A DNA stretch of 64,000 bases, taken from positions 186,001 to 250,000 of the forward strand of contig JAQTUX010000002.1 of NCBI GenBank assembly GCA_028707125.1, given 5' to 3'. Both the position numbers and the translations under genes were made by a program. The first letter of the stretch is position 1, and each line of letters begins with the position of its first letter. This document shows, in pieces, positions 60,064 through 64,000 of this stretch. A model generated the notes under the pieces. That model did not search any database, was not told the DNA's origin, and saw only the letters and a program-made list of their open reading frames with translations. The stretch comes from Candidatus Omnitrophota bacterium (GTDB lineage Bacteria; Omnitrophota; Gorgyraeia; Gygaellales; JAQTUX01).

Positions 60064-60966
60064 TTAATTTAATGTTTTTATTTCTGCTCCGGGAAATCCC
60101 TTAATTAACTCCCCGCCTTTCTCTTTGCCTGAAATAAAGATCGCCGTGGAAAGGGCATCCGCGGTCAAACCATCGGCAGCGGCCACTGTCACAGAGATTA
60201 TGCCCGAATCAGCGGGATAACCCGTCTTGGGATCGATAATATGCGCGTAACGCGCGTTATCTTTAAGAAAGAATTGTTCGTAATCTCCGGAGGTGGAAGC
60301 CGACTCATCCTCCAGCTCCAAATAGCCCGCGGGCTTATTCGCGCGGGGGCTCCTGACGGCTATCTTCCAAGGCCTGCCGGACCTGTTTCCCAAAGCGTAT
60401 ATCTGCCCGCCGGCATTTAGCAGGCAGCTTTTTATCCCCGCCTCTTTTAACTTCTCCTTCGCGCGATCAAGGGCATAACCCTTGGCTATCGCCCCCAGGT
60501 CCACCTTCATTCCGGCAGCTTTAAATGTTATGGTATTGCCTTCCTCCCGCAAAATAATTTTATCTGAGCCGACAAGTTTAAGCGTATCTTCAATATCTTT
60601 CTTCGCGGGTACTTTATATTTTTTGTCCGTAAACCCCCAAAGGTCCACCAAAGGGGCAACGGTAATATCAAACGCCCCGCCGCTTGCCTGCCAGAATTCC
60701 TTTGATCTCTTTACCAGAAAAAATGTCTCCGGGCTTGCCTCTAACGCGCCGGATCTATTCAACCTGGAGACCTCGCTTTCCGGGTCATATTTACTTAACA
60801 GGGCTTCCACCCTTTTTATCTCTTTAAAGGCGATGTCCGCCGCTTCTTTATGCGCGGAGGTTATCTCCACAAATGTCCCCATGGCAACGCGAACCTCTCT
60901 GTAGAGATGATCATTCCGGCAGCCGGCCAACAGTAAGGCGAACAGCAGACAGTACAGGCTATTCAT
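60064..60966 (-). CDS. apbE: FAD:protein FMN transferase ApbE (lipoprotein)
   Basis: 300 residues. A lipoprotein signal LLFALLLAGC places the lipidated Cys near residue 16. The ApbE core follows: VAMGTFVEIT, VDLGAIAKGYALDRA (in part), SGDYEQFF and HIIDPKTGYPAD. It attaches FMN to threonine in partner flavoproteins such as Na+-pumping or electron-transfer complexes. It overlaps the macB stop by eight bases. Confidence 0.94.
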   Translation of the reverse strand: MNSLYCLLFALLLAGCRNDHLYREVRVAMGTFVEITSAHKEAADIAFKEIKRVEALLSKYDPESEVSRLNRSGALEASPETFFLVKRSKEFWQASGGAFDITVAPLVDLWGFTDKKYKVPAKKDIEDTLKLVGSDKIILREEGNTITFKAAGMKVDLGAIAKGYALDRAKEKLKEAGIKSCLLNAGGQIYALGNRSGRPWKIAVRSPRANKPAGYLELEDESASTSGDYEQFFLKDNARYAHIIDPKTGYPADSGIISVTVAAADGLTADALSTAIFISGKEKGGELIKGFPGAEIKTLN

Positions 60967-62923
60967 ATCTTAAGGCCTCGATCGGGTCAAGTTTAGAGGC
61001 CTGTTTAGCCGGCCAGATACCAAATATCACGCCCACCATCAGCGAAAAGGTCGTCGCCAGTGTCACTGAAAACGCCGAGATCCTTACTGCCCAACCCGCG
61101 AAAGAAGTTATCAACGCCGATATGCCCGTTCCCAGCGCGATGCCTCCTATCCCTCCCAGAAAAGACATCAATACCGCCTCAATAAGGAACTGCGTCATAA
61201 TATCATGGTTGTTCGCCCCCAGGGCCTTGCGTAAACCTATCTCGCGCGTCCGTTCCGTCACAGAGACAAGCATGATGTTCATGATCCCTATTCCGCCGAC
61301 CAGAAGAGAGATCGCCGCGATAGCGCCTAATAACATGGACATTGTCTTTGTGGTAGATTCCAGCGTGCTCCTGATATCGGCCATATTCCTGATCTGGAAA
61401 GAATCCTCTTCGTTTTTATTAAGGCGGTGCTGCTGCCTGATGAGCCGGCTTATCGCTTCAGTGAGCGGCTCCAGGTCTTGCGCTGTCTCTGCCTCCACGT
61501 AAATGGTATCTATATAATCTTTGCCCAGCAGCCTGTACATGGCGGTTGTAACCGGTAAAAGGACAATGTCATCCTGGTCGCGAAAACCAGCCGCTCCTTT
61601 GGAGGGTAGAACCCCGATCACCCTGAAATTAATGAGATTGATCTTTATGGTCTCTCCCACGGGATTGGAATCCCCGAAAAGTTCCCGTGCCACGGTCGTG
61701 CCTAAAATAGCCGTTTTCTCCCTCATCTTGATATCATGTTCGCCGAAAAATCTCCCCGCGGCCGGCACTGAGGCGCGCATTTCGGCGTAATCCACATCCA
61801 CGCCTTCGATCTGCGTATTCCAGTTTTTGTCTTCGTAAACCAGCTGGCCGCGCCCGGATACCGAAGAACTTACCCTGTTTACCGCGCTGCCAAGTTTTTT
61901 TATCTCTTCGGCGTCCTGAAAAGTAAAACGCGTAACCGTGCCCGACTCAAGGGCAACTCCGTGAAGCCGGGAAGAACCCGGCCGGACAACCAGCAGGTTT
62001 GAGCCAAGCGACACCAGCTGTTGTTCTATCGACTCCTTCGCGCCCTGTCCCAGGGCAAGCATGGCGATAACGGCCGCGACGCCGATCAATATACCCAGGA
62101 TCGAAAGAAAAGAGCGGACTTTATGCGAGAGCATGGCGAATACCGCCTGACGCAGGAAATCTCCAAATTCCGCCCTGCCGACTTTGTGATGCGGGCTCGG
62201 GATAGAGGCGCATATATCCTCCGCGTCTTCAACGGCCGCGGGGACGGGGGCGGCTTCATTACGTTTGTCGGAAATGACCCGTCCGTCGCGCATAAAAATG
62301 ATCCGTTTCGCGCGCTCCGCTATCTCGTTTTCATGAGTCACTATTATAATGGTCTTGCCTTTTTTATTCAGGCCCTCCAGCATTGAAAGGATCTCTTCCC
62401 TGCTTTTAGAATCAAGGTTGCCGGTCGGCTCATCCGCGAGGATGACCAGGGGGTCGTTGACTAACGCCCGCGCTATGGCAACACGCTGCTGCTGGCCGCC
62501 TGAGAGCTCATTGGGGTGATGGAACATACGGTCCTCTAACCCCACCTCTACGATCTTCTCTTTTGCCTTCTCTTTGAGATTTTTCTTGCCGGCATAAATA
62601 AGCGGCAGTTCCGCGTTCTCCAGCGCGCTTACGCGCGGCAGCAGATGGAACTGCTGAAAGATAAAGCCGGCGAACCTGTTTCTCATAACAGCCAGCTGCT
62701 CATCCGATAATGCCGTGACCGGCCGGCCGCATAAACGATACTCGCCGGTATCAGGCCTGTCAAGCAGCCCGGCTATGTGCATCAAAGTTGACTTTCCTGA
62801 TCCGGACGGCCCCATAATTGCCACAAATTCTCCGGCTGAGATCTTTAAGGAGACATCATTAAGGGCCCTTACCTGGACCTTGCCCATCTGATAGGTCTTG
62901 GAAATATTCTTTAATTCGATCAT
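60959..62923 (-). CDS. macB: MacB-type ABC transporter (ATPase-permease fusion)
   Basis: 654 residues. ATPase domain (1-225): Walker [25 protein letters not shown], Walker [14 protein letters not shown] linker leads to a membrane-spanning FtsX/MacB part with one helix near residue 270, a large periplasmic domain and three C-terminal helices (about 535-640). With MacA and a TolC-type protein in order, this is a tripartite macrolide, peptide or siderophore exporter. Confidence 0.94.
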   Translation of the reverse strand: MIELKNISKTYQMGKVQVRALNDVSLKISAGEFVAIMGPSGSGKSTLMHIAGLLDRPDTGEYRLCGRPVTALSDEQLAVMRNRFAGFIFQQFHLLPRVSALENAELPLIYAGKKNLKEKAKEKIVEVGLEDRMFHHPNELSGGQQQRVAIARALVNDPLVILADEPTGNLDSKSREEILSMLEGLNKKGKTIIIVTHENEIAERAKRIIFMRDGRVISDKRNEAAPVPAAVEDAEDICASIPSPHHKVGRAEFGDFLRQAVFAMLSHKVRSFLSILGILIGVAAVIAMLALGQGAKESIEQQLVSLGSNLLVVRPGSSRLHGVALESGTVTRFTFQDAEEIKKLGSAVNRVSSSVSGRGQLVYEDKNWNTQIEGVDVDYAEMRASVPAAGRFFGEHDIKMREKTAILGTTVARELFGDSNPVGETIKINLINFRVIGVLPSKGAAGFRDQDDIVLLPVTTAMYRLLGKDYIDTIYVEAETAQDLEPLTEAISRLIRQQHRLNKNEEDSFQIRNMADIRSTLESTTKTMSMLLGAIAAISLLVGGIGIMNIMLVSVTERTREIGLRKALGANNHDIMTQFLIEAVLMSFLGGIGGIALGTGISALITSFAGWAVRISAFSVTLATTFSLMVGVIFGIWPAKQASKLDPIEALRYE

Positions 62924-62926
62924 CTT

Positions 62927-63889
62927 TTATCTTTTTCTTTGGCGGCCGGGCGGCAGAAAAGGGTTGGTTCCTACGCTGTTATTTACGGGAAGCGCGTATT
63001 TTTTTGCCTCTGAAATAACCGTGTCGTCCGCGCTTATGCCGGAGACAACCTCAACATTCCTGCCGTCGGAAATGCCCGTTTCGACCGCCCGCCTCATCGC
63101 GGCGCCGTTCCCGGGCTCCCTTACCAGCACATACGACAGCCCTTTCTCTTTTATTACCGCTTCAGCCGGAAGCAGCAGGGCGCTTTCTTTGCTCTCTACT
63201 ATAAAATCGATCGCCGCGTTCATTCCCGAACGGAAGAACTCAGGCGCCTCTTCGGGTAAAAGGTCCACTTCGTATATGGTAACGTTATTAACGGTCTTTG
63301 ATTCATAGTAGATATGGCTTACCGCGGCTTTTATTTCCGCGTCCTGATAAGCGTCAAGCGCTATCTCCGCGATCTGCCCCGGCTTTATCTTGCCGATATC
63401 CGTCTCATCAACCTGCGCCCTTACGATCAAGCGGTCGGATAAGACAATAATGGGGTCGCTGGTAGTCACGGTCTGCCCGGGCTGGGTTTTCGCTACGATG
63501 ACCTCTCCGTCAATAGGGGCGATCAGAGGGATCGGCTTATATACGTCTTTCCAGTATTCCAGCGCCTCCTGGTTTTGGCCGCGGGCTGAATCAAGCAGGG
63601 CCGCCCTTTCCGTTGAACTCATCCACGCCAGTGTCTGTCCCGCCTTTATTCGTTCGCCCTCCTCAACGAGGACCTCATCTATCCTGCCGTTAACAGAAGG
63701 CCGTACCTCAAGCCTGTTCCTGGGCAAAACCGTTCCGGTGGTAGAGATGACATTCTGGATAGCCCCGATCGCCGGCTTTATCTCTTTGATCACTTCGCCA
63801 TCCGGCTGGGAACGTTTAAATTTATAATAAAACAGGGATGCCGCGGCTATCAAGATCAGGACTGCGGATATCATTTTTTTATTGAACAT
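62927..63889 (-). CDS. macA: MacA-type periplasmic adaptor (HlyD family)
   Basis: 320 residues. One N-terminal membrane helix (about 8-24). A lipoyl-like domain straddles the short coiled coil (GRIDEVLVEEGERIKAGQTLAWMSSTE and PIDGEVIVAKTQPGQTV, in pieces), then a beta-barrel and membrane-proximal domain. Shorter than E. coli MacA (about 370) because the hairpin helix is short. It links MacB to the outer-membrane channel. The start overlaps the upstream channel gene by 11 bases. Confidence 0.92.
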   Translation of the reverse strand: MFNKKMISAVLILIAAASLFYYKFKRSQPDGEVIKEIKPAIGAIQNVISTTGTVLPRNRLEVRPSVNGRIDEVLVEEGERIKAGQTLAWMSSTERAALLDSARGQNQEALEYWKDVYKPIPLIAPIDGEVIVAKTQPGQTVTTSDPIIVLSDRLIVRAQVDETDIGKIKPGQIAEIALDAYQDAEIKAAVSHIYYESKTVNNVTIYEVDLLPEEAPEFFRSGMNAAIDFIVESKESALLLPAEAVIKEKGLSYVLVREPGNGAAMRRAVETGISDGRNVEVVSGISADDTVISEAKKYALPVNNSVGTNPFLPPGRQRKR

Positions 63890-64000
63890 ATTCTAACGTC
63901 TCTCCTTTCGCCTGGACCCAATTTGCCTCGGCCAGCAAGGCGTTGGCCCGGGCTTCCAGGTAAGCCTTCTTGGCTTGCACAAGATCGTTCTCAATAATGA
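63879..64000 (-). CDS. TolC-family outer-membrane channel (3' end only, cut by right edge)
   Basis: The last 39 codons are visible, stop TAA at 63881-63879. The sequence (IIENDLVQAKKAYLEARAN ... LLAEANWVQAKGETLEYVQ in pieces) has the Leu/Ala/Gln-rich heptads of a TolC-type helix. It precedes macA in transcription order with an 11-base overlap. The N-terminus lies beyond the window. Confidence 0.82.
   Translation of the reverse strand, partial: IIENDLVQAKKAYLEARANALLAEANWVQAKGETLEYVQ

Overview
The window is one strongly polarised stretch of a diderm (outer-membrane-bearing) bacterial chromosome. Nearly every gene lies on the minus strand, and only two convincing genes lie on the plus strand. 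LptD, MacA/MacB and a TolC-type protein indicate an outer membrane. The packed, translationally coupled gene order, short HrcA and dispersed palindromes would suit an uncultured lineage such as Omnitrophota, but that placement is an inference from style and not proven by a marker gene.

Region 1 (1-22.2 kb, minus) is a surface-polysaccharide locus. Its downstream half (1-12.1 kb) has a promoter in front of a winged-helix regulator. After that come an aminotransferase, a membrane protein and a nearly complete nonulosonic-acid (legionaminic-like) pathway: NeuB-type synthase, NeuC-type hydrolysing epimerase, acetyltransferase, aminotransferase, 4,6-dehydratase, Gfo/Idh oxidoreductase, CMP-sugar synthetase, SDR, and a HisF/HisH pair that normally feeds ammonia to an amidotransferase. 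The upstream half (12.2-22.2 kb) has a B12-type radical SAM protein, a GT2 glycosyltransferase, a GT-C-like membrane protein, UDP-sugar dehydrogenases and dTDP-rhamnose-type genes.

Region 2 (22.2-41.7 kb, minus) is housekeeping: lptD, a ROK kinase, two GGDEF proteins, a MalK-type ATPase, accD, DUF1015, radical SAM, VanZ, FmdB, then the heat-shock operon hrcA-grpE-dnaK-dnaJ with a clear promoter and CIRCE operator, then hpf, hflX, miaA, a TPR-SPOR protein and miaB.

Region 3 (41.7 to about 57.3 kb) is visibly more AT-rich and accessory. A large serine recombinase overlaps the 5' end of miaB out of frame, so the element seems to have inserted there and supplied a new miaB start. Behind it lie a primase-like Toprim protein, a P-loop DUF3631-type ATPase, a MerR protein, a second serine recombinase, a nuclease-like protein divergent from a small XRE regulator around a 19-bp palindrome, small conserved proteins, LexA with an operator over its own promoter, and a restriction-modification set (putative endonuclease, HTH-C5 methyltransferase, Vsr). 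A GIY-YIG gene with a hairpin-rich 3' end and a SIR2-like protein next to a conserved 365-residue protein complete it. No capsid, relaxase or conjugation gene is visible, so this looks like a satellite-like or mobilisable integrative element with defence cargo.

Region 4 (57.3-64 kb, minus) returns to chromosomal character: methyltransferase, NhaP2-type antiporter, a small membrane/zinc-ribbon protein, ApbE, and a MacB-MacA-TolC efflux operon cut by the right edge. No rRNA, tRNA or CRISPR array was recognised.
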